38,799 bases of DNA from Bryobacterales bacterium (GTDB lineage Bacteria; Acidobacteriota; Terriglobia; Bryobacterales; Bryobacteraceae): contig PLFE01000062.1 in the NCBI GenBank assembly GCA_003136675.1, positions 24,356 to 63,154 on the forward strand, given 5' to 3'. Under the pieces are notes generated by a model, which saw only the letters and a program-made list of their open reading frames with translations, made no database searches and was not told the origin of the DNA. Shown here piece after piece: positions 18,557-27,734 of this stretch. Position numbers and translations under genes: made by a program. Each line of letters opens with the position of its first letter. Position 1 is the first letter of the stretch.

Positions 18557-20155
18557 TCAGACCGTCTGTATCACCGGAGCGGACGTGCTGCCTGCAAAGG
18601 CGCCCGTGCCTCCGTAGACGGCCGTGAGTTGGTGAGTGCCTGCCGCCAGCGTTGCGGAGAAGGATCCAGAGCCCTGCGCCAGTGCAACTCCGCCGAGTTC
18701 AGTCGAAGCGTCGTAAAACGTTACCTGTCCCGAGGCGCTCTCGGGCGATACCGATGCTGTAAGCGTGAACGACCCTGCCGCGGCGCCCGGCACGACGGTG
18801 AACGCGATGGTAGTAACGGTCGTGTAGACTGGCGCGCTGCGCCGGCGAATGTAGTAGCCATAGACCTGCGACCCGATTGCCTGTTGCCAACTGGTCTTGG
18901 CCGCCACCGGAAGTACACGGCCTTGGAAGAAGCGCAGCAGGTTCAGCGGCTGATGATTGTTCAAGACCAGTGGGGCAGCCCCGGTTAGCGCCACCGGCGG
19001 AAGACTCTCAGCGAGTTGGGCGAAACCAGCGCGCGGCGCCGGCACGAGCATAAATACAGTCAGATCCGCATAGGAACTCGCGGCCTGCGTCAAGTCGATG
19101 GGCGGCATGGACTGAGCGTCTTCGAGCAACGCCGGAAGCTCATCTTCCGGCACCAGGCTCATGAGCACGTCTGTTGCGAAAGGAAAGAACAACTGCGTGA
19201 AAGCGGTGGTGTCGATCGCGGCGAGGGGGAACCGTCCAGCCGGTGGAAGCGCTTGAAAAACGTCGGTGGCGGCGAACCGCAACGTGGAGTTTTGTTTAAC
19301 CCGCGCGTTGACGTTCTCGAGCAACTGGGCGTCATATTGCTGCAAGTAGGCCAGTTGAGCGGATGGGTCAGTCAGTCCTCGTCTCAACCCGTTAAACTCG
19401 GGGCCTGAATCTCGCCGCACCAGCCACTGGTCCACCCACTGGATCACGCCGCGCAGGATACTCACCATGGCCAGCGGCAGCAAGGAATCTGAAACGGGGC
19501 CGGGGGCGCCGAGCACAAAGATCTGGCGGGCGAGTGCCGGCTGCTGGGTCGTCGTGTCGAAATTGCCCGGCGGCTCCGGGTAGGGCACCAACGACACAGC
19601 CGCGCCCTCCACGATATTGCCGTCGTGCGTCGTCTTCGTTCCCTGGACGCTCACCGGGTAAGACGTGATCGGATTCGCCGTGAACTCCACCGGCCGTAGC
19701 GCGACCACGAACAGCCCGGTTCGCGTTCGCGCTACCGGCGTCGGTGCACTGGAGATGCCGAATTCCACATCGAGGTTTTCGTCATCGGCCAGATCCGATA
19801 AAACAACGGTCAGGTCGTTCTGGAGCATCACAAGGTCACCTGCAGGCGTCAGACCGTGCCCCGCGCTGACCACAATTGTTTCTGCGGCGGCGGCCTCGTC
19901 CGGCGGCATGGTGACCTGCAGTCCGTGGATCACCCCGAAGCCGGCGGCAGCTCCCATCTCCGCCTGTCGCAAAAGAAAATTATTTTGATCGCGCTGCAAA
20001 TCGCGCGCGCCAAGGAAGCGGCCGTTGAACCAGTACGGCCGGGTTTGCCTGCTGCTCTGTATTATGGTTCCCGTGCCCTCATAAGGCGTCATCTGCACCG
20101 GCTGCTGAATCGTCCGCCAATCCACTTGTAGTGATTTCGTCATATTCTTGCTCAT
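18557..20155 (-). CDS. Array paralogue with C-terminal bacterial Ig-like domain
   Basis: The protein has 532 residues. The shared N-terminal module (FNGRFLGARDLQRDQNNFL, AGFGVIHGLQV, SAGHGLTPAGDLV) and body are closely similar to the 546-residue neighbour. After YGYYIRRRSAP the C-terminus is a Big_3-type immunoglobulin-like domain of about 85 residues (TLTASVSPESASGQVTFYD, GTHQLTAVYGGTGAF, VIQTV end), the fold common in surface adhesins and repeat proteins. It replaces the Thr/Pro tail of the neighbour. A role in target binding or particle decoration is inferred. ATGA overlaps the upstream stop; a second ATG four codons in is possible. Confidence 0.88.
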   Translation of the reverse strand: MSKNMTKSLQVDWRTIQQPVQMTPYEGTGTIIQSSRQTRPYWFNGRFLGARDLQRDQNNFLLRQAEMGAAAGFGVIHGLQVTMPPDEAAAAETIVVSAGHGLTPAGDLVMLQNDLTVVLSDLADDENLDVEFGISSAPTPVARTRTGLFVVALRPVEFTANPITSYPVSVQGTKTTHDGNIVEGAAVSLVPYPEPPGNFDTTTQQPALARQIFVLGAPGPVSDSLLPLAMVSILRGVIQWVDQWLVRRDSGPEFNGLRRGLTDPSAQLAYLQQYDAQLLENVNARVKQNSTLRFAATDVFQALPPAGRFPLAAIDTTAFTQLFFPFATDVLMSLVPEDELPALLEDAQSMPPIDLTQAASSYADLTVFMLVPAPRAGFAQLAESLPPVALTGAAPLVLNNHQPLNLLRFFQGRVLPVAAKTSWQQAIGSQVYGYYIRRRSAPVYTTVTTIAFTVVPGAAAGSFTLTASVSPESASGQVTFYDASTELGGVALAQGSGSFSATLAAGTHQLTAVYGGTGAFAGSTSAPVIQTV

Positions 20156-21051
20156 GACTCCGTTCCGGAACCGAGCCCGTTCCAGCGCGACAATAACGAA
20201 AGCGGTATCAAAAACAATCGCGAAGTGTTGTCGATGTTCGCGCTACCGAGCCCCGTCAGAGTCCACGTCGGCGGGTTCGGTGGGGTGCCGGGCGCAGCCT
20301 CGGCCGCAAGCGCCGCACCCGCCGTGGCTGGGACAAGAATGCGCGCCAGAAATACTGACGTCGTATCGAAACCGGTGAAAGGAGGATACTCTGCCTGCGG
20401 CGTCGAAGGCGGTCCCAGCGATCCTGCAAGCAGCGACTGGCGGAGCGAGGCCAGCACCGGTTGTTGCGCGCCGAGCGATGCCCACGGATCGACCGGCGTC
20501 TTTCGCGCCGCGTCCGTTCGCAGCACCAGTTGCATCGCGAAAGAGTCGAGTATGCGGTTGGGCGTGAAGGCGTCCGTCGCATCGTAGTTGTCCGGAGTCG
20601 CGAACGACGGTGTCAGGCCGCGCGTGCACCCGACGAAGCTCACAAACACATCTATGACGAGATTGCCGCCCTCAATAGCCGAATTGGGATCCGCAATCGG
20701 TGCGGTCCCCGGCGAGTTCCCCTCCTGCTGGGTCTGCCACGCCGCCACATACTGCGTCAGCCAGTTCTGAAGGACGATGCAGACCGTGTTTGGCACTTCG
20801 ATAATCCGCCCCACCCGGTCTATCGCCATACCCGGCGTCACCTTGATCTCTAGCTTCGTCGGGTCAGCGTTTCCGTCGGTTTCGACCAGCAAGCCGCAAA
20901 CGGTACCCGTGCCGCAGATCTGCATCAACGCGCGGGCCAGACGCCCGCGTTGATAGTCTTCTTCCGCCTGGAAGTCCTCCACGCCGAGCATGCGCCCGGT
21001 CGAGTAATAAACCCTTTGGGGTGATGGCGGCGGGTTCAGCGAATCGCTCAT
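20152..21051 (-). CDS. Short array paralogue (shared N-terminal module)
   Basis: The protein has 299 residues. The first 110 residues carry the most canonical version of the shared module (RVYYSTGRMLGVEDFQAEEDYQ, GTVCGLLVETD, VTPGMAIDRVGRIIEV), which I also associate with other hypothetical proteins of eCIS loci. A beta-rich body follows (IDVFVSFVGC, TSVFLARILVPA) and ends with RLFLIPLSLLSRWNGL. No tail domain, signal peptide or membrane helix is present. A strong GAGGAAGG ribosome site precedes the ATG, 33 bases after the Afp12-like gene. It is the first of the four paralogues and, lacking a tail, may be the part that attaches the array products to the baseplate; that is speculation. Confidence 0.85.
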   Translation of the reverse strand: MSDSLNPPPSPQRVYYSTGRMLGVEDFQAEEDYQRGRLARALMQICGTGTVCGLLVETDGNADPTKLEIKVTPGMAIDRVGRIIEVPNTVCIVLQNWLTQYVAAWQTQQEGNSPGTAPIADPNSAIEGGNLVIDVFVSFVGCTRGLTPSFATPDNYDATDAFTPNRILDSFAMQLVLRTDAARKTPVDPWASLGAQQPVLASLRQSLLAGSLGPPSTPQAEYPPFTGFDTTSVFLARILVPATAGAALAAEAAPGTPPNPPTWTLTGLGSANIDNTSRLFLIPLSLLSRWNGLGSGTES

Positions 21052-21084
21052 GGCCGCCTTCCTCGTTTCGGATTCAATCGCAGT

Positions 21085-23469
21085 TCACATGACATTTGCT
21101 TCTCCGTTCTCATACCGCGGGTCGAGGCTGGGCACGTGTTGGATGACGTTGTAGCGGCCAACCCGGCTGTTCTGGACGATTACCGGGTCCTCCGCCGGCG
21201 GTTCCGGCGCTAGATAACAGTTCACCCCGAGGAGCGACGCCATCCCGATCATGAAGGGCTGCTCCGCCACGCGGTACGTCGCCGCCACATGCGCCGGCTT
21301 TTCGCGCTCCACAATTTGCTTCACAAGGGTCAGGTTTACCGGGTCGACCTGATTGTGGATGAAGATCGTGATCCGGTAAGCCAGGCTGTCCAGAAACTGC
21401 TCCGCTTCCTGCTGCTCCTTCGATGTCAGTACCGAGCTTGCGTACAGTGCAAGGAAGTCGGGGTTGCGTGGGTCCCCCAGAAACAAAGTGTCCCCGACAA
21501 ATGAATTCGTACTCGCCGTGAGGCCCGGCAACAAAGGATCGTTCGCCATCGTAAGGTCCGCTCCCAGAATCGTCGCGAAGATATGGCGCATTCGGAAGTC
21601 TTCCAGCACGATCACTGCACCGCGCTTACACAGCCCATTCGTCGCAACGTTCAGGGCTTCCGTAATGCCCTTCACCGTGCCCCGCTTCTTGTGGAGACTC
21701 GCGGCCGCCAGCACATGCGCCCGCTTGCGGTCGGAAGGATAATTGGCCGATTCGACGCCGATCCATCCACCCAGCCAGTCAAGCGCCGAATCGGGCGTGG
21801 ATTCGGGCCGCGTCAGCAGATAGGCGCCAGCCACCCGGTCTTCGATGCGCGTCATCTGCGCCTCGAAAATGTTGACAAAGCGCTCGAAGAAATCCCGGCG
21901 CGTGCTTTCGCCCTTCACATCCGCGTCGGCTCCAAACTTGTTCTCGCGATATAACTCCGGAAGGTAGTGGTTTACGTAAGAAAAGCGCGGACTGTATACT
22001 CGCAGCGCAGCGATTTCCGGGGTGCTGCGCCGGTCGCCCTTCAGCTGAACACGAATGCCGAGATACCGGCCCGTCAGATTGCGAACGGCAGTCCCTTTTG
22101 GGCCTCCTCTTTGGATCAGCGTCATGAAGAGCCCCTGCCTGTCTTTTAAAGGCGTGCCACTCAAGAGCGGTTTCGCGAACGCCACTTCAGAGGCGGTCGA
22201 TACCCACATGGCTTGTGGCGTCTCAGTCGCGGACGGAAGAGCGGAGGAAGCCGAGCCGAATACGTGCGGGTACCATTCGACGGCCGCCGCACCGGTGCCT
22301 CCTGTGAAGTCAGAAGGATTGTTCGATGCAGCCAACAGGACCGTAACACCGCATCGAGGTGGCAGAATAGCTTCCAGATACAACCGGTGCCAGACCGTCT
22401 GGGCCGAGCCGCCATCAATCGTCAATGGGGCTTTATCATCGATCTCGCCAAATCCTGCAAATGAATTCAGTGAGAGTGGCACCAACGGGTACATCGCTGC
22501 ACCGCCGGCCGCGGACGCGTACCATGTCGGCGCATCGAACCCGTGCACGAAAGGCCCTGGATTCTGCTCATTCAGTATGTACGTTTCACCGGCCGCCGAA
22601 AGCGCGGCAGGCGAGTCTGTCAGATCGTAGATGAGCGCTTCTTTAAGCCCTGTCGCGAAGACAGCGAACTTCTCTGCCCCCAACCAGCTCACAGCGAAAG
22701 GAAATACCGTCTCCGAAAAGGTCCATGCGCTCGCAAGGCCCGTTGTGGGACTGTACGTTCTCAAATACGCGGTGGTGTTAGTTGCCGCATATACCTTCCA
22801 GGAAAGAAGGCAGAAGGAACCGGCAGCCATCGCGCCGAATGCGACGAATGCTTCGGTGGAAGGCAGCGGGACACGCAAAGTCACCTGAGGTGGATTCGCG
22901 TTCGACTGGCAGGATCGAAGAATCCCTGGATTCGGAGTGTCCGACGGTTCTAGCTGTAGCGGTAACCCCTCCACCTTGCCCAGTTGAGGAGTGGTCCGGT
23001 CGAGCGCCATCACGCCGCCTTCAGGCAGCGCCGCCAGCCTCCAGAAGGTGAAGTCCGGTAGAGCCAGGGTAGCGTTCGGCCAGCGGTTCCGCCGGTCCAC
23101 CAGTACGAGCGTTCCGCCAACCGCTAAATAAAGAACACCATCGGTTCCCATCGAGAGATCCGTGACGGCCTGGCCTGCCGGCGGCGTGTAAATCGTAACT
23201 TCGCCCGAAACCGCGCCTCCCGCCACGACAGTCTTCCCAGCCGCATCCCAACGCGCGTAGTTGCCGAACTGGTCTCGCGCCATGGGCGAGGTTTCAATCC
23301 GTGCCTGCGCCGTGGCGAAATCCTTGGTCGGGGCGGGGCCGTTGCGCATGCTCCGCAACCGCAGACATCCGCTTCCACTGCAGTAATAGAGGTTCCCGTT
23401 TGAAAGACCGGACGGAAGCCAATCCTGCGCTGTGCTGAGCATTCGAAAACTGAGTCCGTTGGCATCCAT
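21085..23469 (-). CDS. Baseplate protein with tail-protein-I domain (Afp12/gp7-like)
   Basis: The protein has 794 residues. The N-terminal 480 residues look like repeated beta-strand blades (MGTDGVLYLAVGGTLVLVDRRNRW, FWRLAALPEGGVMAL), suggestive of a beta-propeller. Residues about 500-650 match phage tail protein I/gpI (YLPELYRE, FFERFVNIFEAQMTRIEDRV, DSALDWLGGWIGV, HKKRGTVKGITEAL), a baseplate wedge component. Position directly after baseplate J matches Afp11-Afp12. I prefer the ATG at 23469 (MDANG...), 11 bases after the upstream stop; a TTG at 23487 would give seven overlapping bases and seems less likely. Confidence 0.9.
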   Translation of the reverse strand: MDANGLSFRMLSTAQDWLPSGLSNGNLYYCSGSGCLRLRSMRNGPAPTKDFATAQARIETSPMARDQFGNYARWDAAGKTVVAGGAVSGEVTIYTPPAGQAVTDLSMGTDGVLYLAVGGTLVLVDRRNRWPNATLALPDFTFWRLAALPEGGVMALDRTTPQLGKVEGLPLQLEPSDTPNPGILRSCQSNANPPQVTLRVPLPSTEAFVAFGAMAAGSFCLLSWKVYAATNTTAYLRTYSPTTGLASAWTFSETVFPFAVSWLGAEKFAVFATGLKEALIYDLTDSPAALSAAGETYILNEQNPGPFVHGFDAPTWYASAAGGAAMYPLVPLSLNSFAGFGEIDDKAPLTIDGGSAQTVWHRLYLEAILPPRCGVTVLLAASNNPSDFTGGTGAAAVEWYPHVFGSASSALPSATETPQAMWVSTASEVAFAKPLLSGTPLKDRQGLFMTLIQRGGPKGTAVRNLTGRYLGIRVQLKGDRRSTPEIAALRVYSPRFSYVNHYLPELYRENKFGADADVKGESTRRDFFERFVNIFEAQMTRIEDRVAGAYLLTRPESTPDSALDWLGGWIGVESANYPSDRKRAHVLAAASLHKKRGTVKGITEALNVATNGLCKRGAVIVLEDFRMRHIFATILGADLTMANDPLLPGLTASTNSFVGDTLFLGDPRNPDFLALYASSVLTSKEQQEAEQFLDSLAYRITIFIHNQVDPVNLTLVKQIVEREKPAHVAATYRVAEQPFMIGMASLLGVNCYLAPEPPAEDPVIVQNSRVGRYNVIQHVPSLDPRYENGEANVM

Positions 23470-23480
23470 AACGAATCCGC

Positions 23481-25682
23481 TCAACAAAGGTCCGGTGTAA
23501 CCACCGGTACCGCGACAGTGTTTGGCCCGCTATTTGGAGTAGTTGTATCGAGGGTAGCGTCGGGCTGTACATTCGATTGGTCCGCACCCGTGGCGACGGT
23601 CACCTTGAGGAGTTCTGGCAGTTGCCAGCTCACTAGAGTCAACTCGCTTCGATTGTTCCCGTCGACCGGGAGCGGCTGATAGGTACCATTGGCCGCAAGC
23701 TGAAACAGCAACAGCCCGTTCACTTCCGAAACGCCCGGAACCTTACTGACGGCCACTTCCAACTCCAGGCTCCTCACCATGCGTCCCAGCGGCCAGCCCG
23801 TTTGGTTCAGTCCTCCCGGCGCCAGAGGCCATAGGTAACTCCGCAGCGCCAACTCCACCTGTCTTCCCACCTGCAACAGGCTAAAACCGGTGATGACCTC
23901 CACCGCGATGCTGATGCCGATGCCGACGTATTCGGTCCCGATTACATACATTTCCGAAGCGGCCGGCCGCTTCGGATCGAGGTACGAATAGACGCTCTGT
24001 AAAAGCGTTCTATCCGCGCGGGGACACGGAGGCTGCACGCCGTCTTCTTCGGGAATCACCATGACGGAGACCACCCCAGGCGCATTGGTGTCGCGCGTCT
24101 GGGGCTTGAACAGCGGCAACACTTCCACGCGACCCACCGTTCCCCCCGGCATTTCCTCCACCAGGCTTTGATAGTCGCTCGCAGTCACGGCGCGTTCCTG
24201 ATGCCGCAGGCGTGAGGGTATCCGCTGTTCGGCCTGGTCCAGCGTTTCGGCTTCCGCACCTCCCGTTGTGGCCACGGGCTGCAACACGACCAGTCCCGAA
24301 ACGGCCGCGCCGGTCGTAGAGTTGCCGGTCACCTTGGTGAGCGCGGCAGCCGGCAGATTTCCTGCCGACCCACCGCCGTAACGCATCAACCGGACGCGGA
24401 TCCTTCGGCCCATAGGCGGAATCAATCCCTGCATCTGATTGCCGAACGTCACAGTGCCCGCTTCAGGATCGAGTACGAAAGCCGGGACGGGCCCCTGCAG
24501 TACTGCCAGATCGTCCACCGCCTGCCAGAGTTGATAACCAAGACCTGGCATATCGACATCGAGTTGGAATGTGGTGGGGTCGATCTGCGTCTGCGTCACA
24601 GAGAACACCTGCCCTGCCGCGCCGCTGCTGACGCCAATCACAGTCAGCGTGTTTGTCGTCCTCTGGTCGATCTGGACCGCATTGACGCCGGCCCAGTTCA
24701 GCGTCAACGCGCTCGACACATTGATGCGAATCCATGCCACTAAACTCGCATCGACGTTCGGATCGTCGACGCGCGGCGGCCGGTTGCCAACCCCTGCCTG
24801 TACATCCGAGCGCACATCGTTCGGCGGCGCTCCAATGTCGGCCGTCTGCGGCAGAATCAGGCTCACCACTCCGGGTTGAGTCAGGCCGTTGGTGGTGTCG
24901 CCGGCGATGGCAACGGAATAGTAAACACCTGGCGTCCCGCCGCTGATTTGCCAGGTAACGGGCACGGGCGTCAACGTTCCCGCTCCCGCCAGAGGATCGC
25001 CCAGCGGAAGCGATGGCACGAAGCCGAGACTCAGAATCTGCTCTCCTGCCGCGCCACCCAGTGTCGCGCGCGTCGCCGCCAGGTTCTGCGGCTTACCCGC
25101 CATAAGAGCAATCCACAGGCAGCTATCGAGCGAGCCCGTGACATCGACACCAACGGGATCCGCCATGTTGCCCGGGAAAACCGGCGTCGTGGTGTAGCCT
25201 TGGAGCGGCCCGGTAATTCCGTAAAGCGTACCCAAACCCGTCAACAGAGTGGCCGAACTCGCTGTCTGGTCATCGGTCAGGGGAACCTTCACGTAGGTTT
25301 GTGCGGTTACCGGCAGAACATCCACCTCACCAAGCGTTTCGAAGGCGGGCGGCCCTGAAATTGCCGCCCCTTGAACCAAAGTCGTCGCCGTAGCGATCGA
25401 TGTGTCGGCATACGACAACGAGACAATTCCCGTCGCCGCCGACGCCGCCTGCATTGGCTCGCCCAACAATCTTAGAAAAGCGATGCGCTGCTTTTCCGGA
25501 ATCAGATTAGCGCGGTAAAGAATCGTGTCGGCCAACCATGCGAACAGCTCGATCACCGTCCGGCCCGGGTCGCCGGTCTGCGGCGTGGTCCATTCCGGCG
25601 TATGCGCCGGAATACTGGCCAGCATCTCCTGCACAAGGTCGTCGTATGAGCGGTCGTCAAGTGCGGGAGGGATCAGCGGCAT
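23481..25682 (-). CDS. Baseplate assembly protein J family (Afp11/gp6-like)
   Basis: The protein has 733 residues. The N-terminus has the characteristic eCIS/phage baseplate-J opening (LDDRSYDDLVQEML, HTPEWTTPQTGDPGRTVIELFAWLAD, QRIAFLRLLG), and the C-terminal half has QRIPSRLRHQERAVTASDYQSLVEEMPG and VEVLPLFKP, typical of the gp6/gpJ wedge. It forms the baseplate ring together with the gp25- and gp7-like proteins. The central beta-rich region (GTPGVYYSVAIAGD and similar) is larger than in minimal phage J, as usual in eCIS. The start lies two bases after the stop of the gp25-like gene. Confidence 0.93.
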   Translation of the reverse strand: MPLIPPALDDRSYDDLVQEMLASIPAHTPEWTTPQTGDPGRTVIELFAWLADTILYRANLIPEKQRIAFLRLLGEPMQAASAATGIVSLSYADTSIATATTLVQGAAISGPPAFETLGEVDVLPVTAQTYVKVPLTDDQTASSATLLTGLGTLYGITGPLQGYTTTPVFPGNMADPVGVDVTGSLDSCLWIALMAGKPQNLAATRATLGGAAGEQILSLGFVPSLPLGDPLAGAGTLTPVPVTWQISGGTPGVYYSVAIAGDTTNGLTQPGVVSLILPQTADIGAPPNDVRSDVQAGVGNRPPRVDDPNVDASLVAWIRINVSSALTLNWAGVNAVQIDQRTTNTLTVIGVSSGAAGQVFSVTQTQIDPTTFQLDVDMPGLGYQLWQAVDDLAVLQGPVPAFVLDPEAGTVTFGNQMQGLIPPMGRRIRVRLMRYGGGSAGNLPAAALTKVTGNSTTGAAVSGLVVLQPVATTGGAEAETLDQAEQRIPSRLRHQERAVTASDYQSLVEEMPGGTVGRVEVLPLFKPQTRDTNAPGVVSVMVIPEEDGVQPPCPRADRTLLQSVYSYLDPKRPAASEMYVIGTEYVGIGISIAVEVITGFSLLQVGRQVELALRSYLWPLAPGGLNQTGWPLGRMVRSLELEVAVSKVPGVSEVNGLLLFQLAANGTYQPLPVDGNNRSELTLVSWQLPELLKVTVATGADQSNVQPDATLDTTTPNSGPNTVAVPVVTPDLC

Positions 25683-25684
25683 GA

Positions 25685-26077
25685 TTAAGCGGCTCCCATC
25701 GTCACGCCGATTTGGCCCGGTGCGTTGGTTCGTATCACGCGGTAGAAAATCTGGATATACACTTCGGCGGGCGCGCCGTCGATCGTTGTCACGTCCACCG
25801 CGTCCACGGTGATGCGGCTTTCATACTGTTGTAGAGCGTCCATGATGGTGGACTGAATCTGCCGGCGAACCGCTACCGTGTTTCCCTCGTCGAGAAAGTT
25901 CTGTAGACCGGCGGCGAAGTAAGGTGTCATCAATTGCTCACCGGGCCGCGTGGTCAGGATGACGCGGATCGCGTCGCGCACGCTCTGGTCGAGCGTCGGA
26001 TAGGTCATGATTCCGGTTCCCGGCTGGGGTTTTGGAAGGAATGGCCAACTGATAGGGTCCTGATAGCTACTGGCCAT
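25685..26077 (-). CDS. gp25/gpW-like baseplate wedge protein (Afp9-like)
   Basis: The protein has 130 residues. The body from about residue 24 shows the gp25-like pattern: LDQSVRDAIRVILTTRPGEQLMTPYFAAGLQNFLDE, IQSTIMDALQQYESRI and a final beta hairpin (EVYIQIFYRVIRTN). In T4, gp25 is the conserved core wedge subunit contacting sheath and gp6. It overlaps the upstream gene by 11 bases and precedes baseplate J by two bases. A second ATG at codon 24 exists, but the longer form keeps tight coupling to the upstream gene. Confidence 0.93.
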   Translation of the reverse strand: MASSYQDPISWPFLPKPQPGTGIMTYPTLDQSVRDAIRVILTTRPGEQLMTPYFAAGLQNFLDEGNTVAVRRQIQSTIMDALQQYESRITVDAVDVTTIDGAPAEVYIQIFYRVIRTNAPGQIGVTMGAA

Positions 26078-27734
26078 CGTCGTCTCCTGATGTGCCTGGG
26101 GGTTGGAACGGAAACGGAATGCAGATCTTGATGAAGGGTAGCCAGAAAAACACCAGGTTCAACACGATCAGAAAGAGATTCAGCACAAAGAACGCGCAGA
26201 TCGTAATCAGCGGGATGTTGAACCCGCAAATCCAATTAAGACTGATGCCGCCGGCCGCGCTCGGGGCAGTGCCCGTGCCTTTCGAAAGCCCGGCCAGGCT
26301 TGATTGGTTCATCAGGTTCATCAGCGCCGCGGGCACAGCGAAATAAGAGTTTGGCTTTTTCGCGTTCGCCCGGAACGTCGGATCTGTGGGGTCCGGAAGC
26401 GGCACCGGAGCCGCCACACGGCCGCCGGGTTCATGCCATGCTGCGATGCGGAACGGATCGCCGTAATTGCTCCACACCAGTTGCGTCGGGCACCCGGGCG
26501 CGTGCCCTTTGATGCGCAAAAAAACACGCAGCCGGTAGGTGCGTGTTGGATCCTGAAACCGCCCCACCGGGGCCGTCACGTTCGAGGTTCGCGCCTGAAG
26601 CAAAGCTTGAATGGCTGCCAGGATGGCGGCGGGGTCGGTGTTATCCCAGGAATTCGGCATGGTCACGTTCTGAGCCGCTGCACTGCCGAACGGATCGTAG
26701 TCCATCAAGTTGGTGGCTGCGTTCTGATAGAAGGCTCCCATCTGCACGGCGACGCTCGCTCCGGAACTGTCATTGACATACACGTTGAACTGGTTCAACA
26801 CCCCAATGAGAGCCTGGGCCTCAGGCTTGGCTTCGAATGCCCCAAGCACTGAATAAAGCAGCCGCAGTGTCGCCGAAAACGTGAGGAAGTTGCTTCCGCT
26901 GGGCTGAGCAGTTGCGTAGTCATCGGACATCCACTGATAGTTGACCGGCTTGCCCGGAAGAATCGGGTTATGAGTCACCTGGGAAAGCAGCGTTGTGAGA
27001 AGCGCACTCACCTCCGGACCGTACTGAGGCGGCACGGTCGCTTTCGTGCTGATCTCCGAACTGGCGGTTGGAATGACGCCGTAGACCAACGTGGTCTTGG
27101 CCGCATTGCATGTGTCGGGCGGCGCAACGAACGCCGGACTATAGGTTTCTGTCTGCGCGCTCACCAGTCCCTGCGCAGCAAGCAGTTGGTCGAGCGCCGG
27201 TTGACCGGAAGTGGGGCGAATCTGCCGCGTGGGATCGGGATCACAGGTATCTGCCCATCCAACCTGCTTCACCCACCCGCACTTACCCGTAACCGCTGAG
27301 CGCATCCATTTCGAAGGAGGCAATTCGTACTGGTCGATTCCCCCAGCCTGAGGAACTCTCCGGATCACCAGCCCTGCGGAATCGACGCGCGTCGGATCCA
27401 GGCGGGGAGAACCGTAGCTGTCGCATGTCAACTGCAGCAGCGCCACGGTCACCATGCGCTGAACCGGTTGGAACAGTGTTAAAGGAGCCGTAAGAGTTGT
27501 CAGAGAGGAGTTGCCAATGACGCTTCTCCCCGCCAAGTCGGTAAGGAATCCCTTTGGAAAATCGTCATCGTTCATCTGCAGGATGGCGGGGGTGTTCTGC
27601 GGCGTTAGCCAGGAAACATTCGGGGGCTGCGGCGTAAAGGCGACACCTTGCACCTCTACTCCATGACTGATCGCAGGCTGGGCGGCTAGCAACGCGGCGA
27701 TCGAACTGGGGCGCGCGGCCGGTATCCTCACCAT
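26067..27734 (-). CDS. Baseplate-region protein with hydrophobic C-terminal anchor
   Basis: The protein has 555 residues. It is largely soluble in character for the first 490 residues (MVRIPAARPSSIAALL, WLTPQNTPAIL, CGWVKQVGWADTCDPD). The C-terminus then contains a 44-residue strongly hydrophobic segment (about 500-543: ICGFNIPLITICAFFVLNL, FLIVLNLVFFWLPFIKICI) followed by a short acidic tail. This is long enough for one membrane pass or a tight hairpin. I do not recognise a named family. It sits between the spike and gp25 genes, roughly the Afp9/Afp10 interval. The start at 27734 is supported by a GGGGA ribosome site and a seven-base overlap; the longer frame runs inside the spike gene. A membrane-anchor or tip/plug role is inferred. 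Confidence 0.85.
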   Translation of the reverse strand: MVRIPAARPSSIAALLAAQPAISHGVEVQGVAFTPQPPNVSWLTPQNTPAILQMNDDDFPKGFLTDLAGRSVIGNSSLTTLTAPLTLFQPVQRMVTVALLQLTCDSYGSPRLDPTRVDSAGLVIRRVPQAGGIDQYELPPSKWMRSAVTGKCGWVKQVGWADTCDPDPTRQIRPTSGQPALDQLLAAQGLVSAQTETYSPAFVAPPDTCNAAKTTLVYGVIPTASSEISTKATVPPQYGPEVSALLTTLLSQVTHNPILPGKPVNYQWMSDDYATAQPSGSNFLTFSATLRLLYSVLGAFEAKPEAQALIGVLNQFNVYVNDSSGASVAVQMGAFYQNAATNLMDYDPFGSAAAQNVTMPNSWDNTDPAAILAAIQALLQARTSNVTAPVGRFQDPTRTYRLRVFLRIKGHAPGCPTQLVWSNYGDPFRIAAWHEPGGRVAAPVPLPDPTDPTFRANAKKPNSYFAVPAALMNLMNQSSLAGLSKGTGTAPSAAGGISLNWICGFNIPLITICAFFVLNLFLIVLNLVFFWLPFIKICIPFPFQPPGTSGDDDGQ

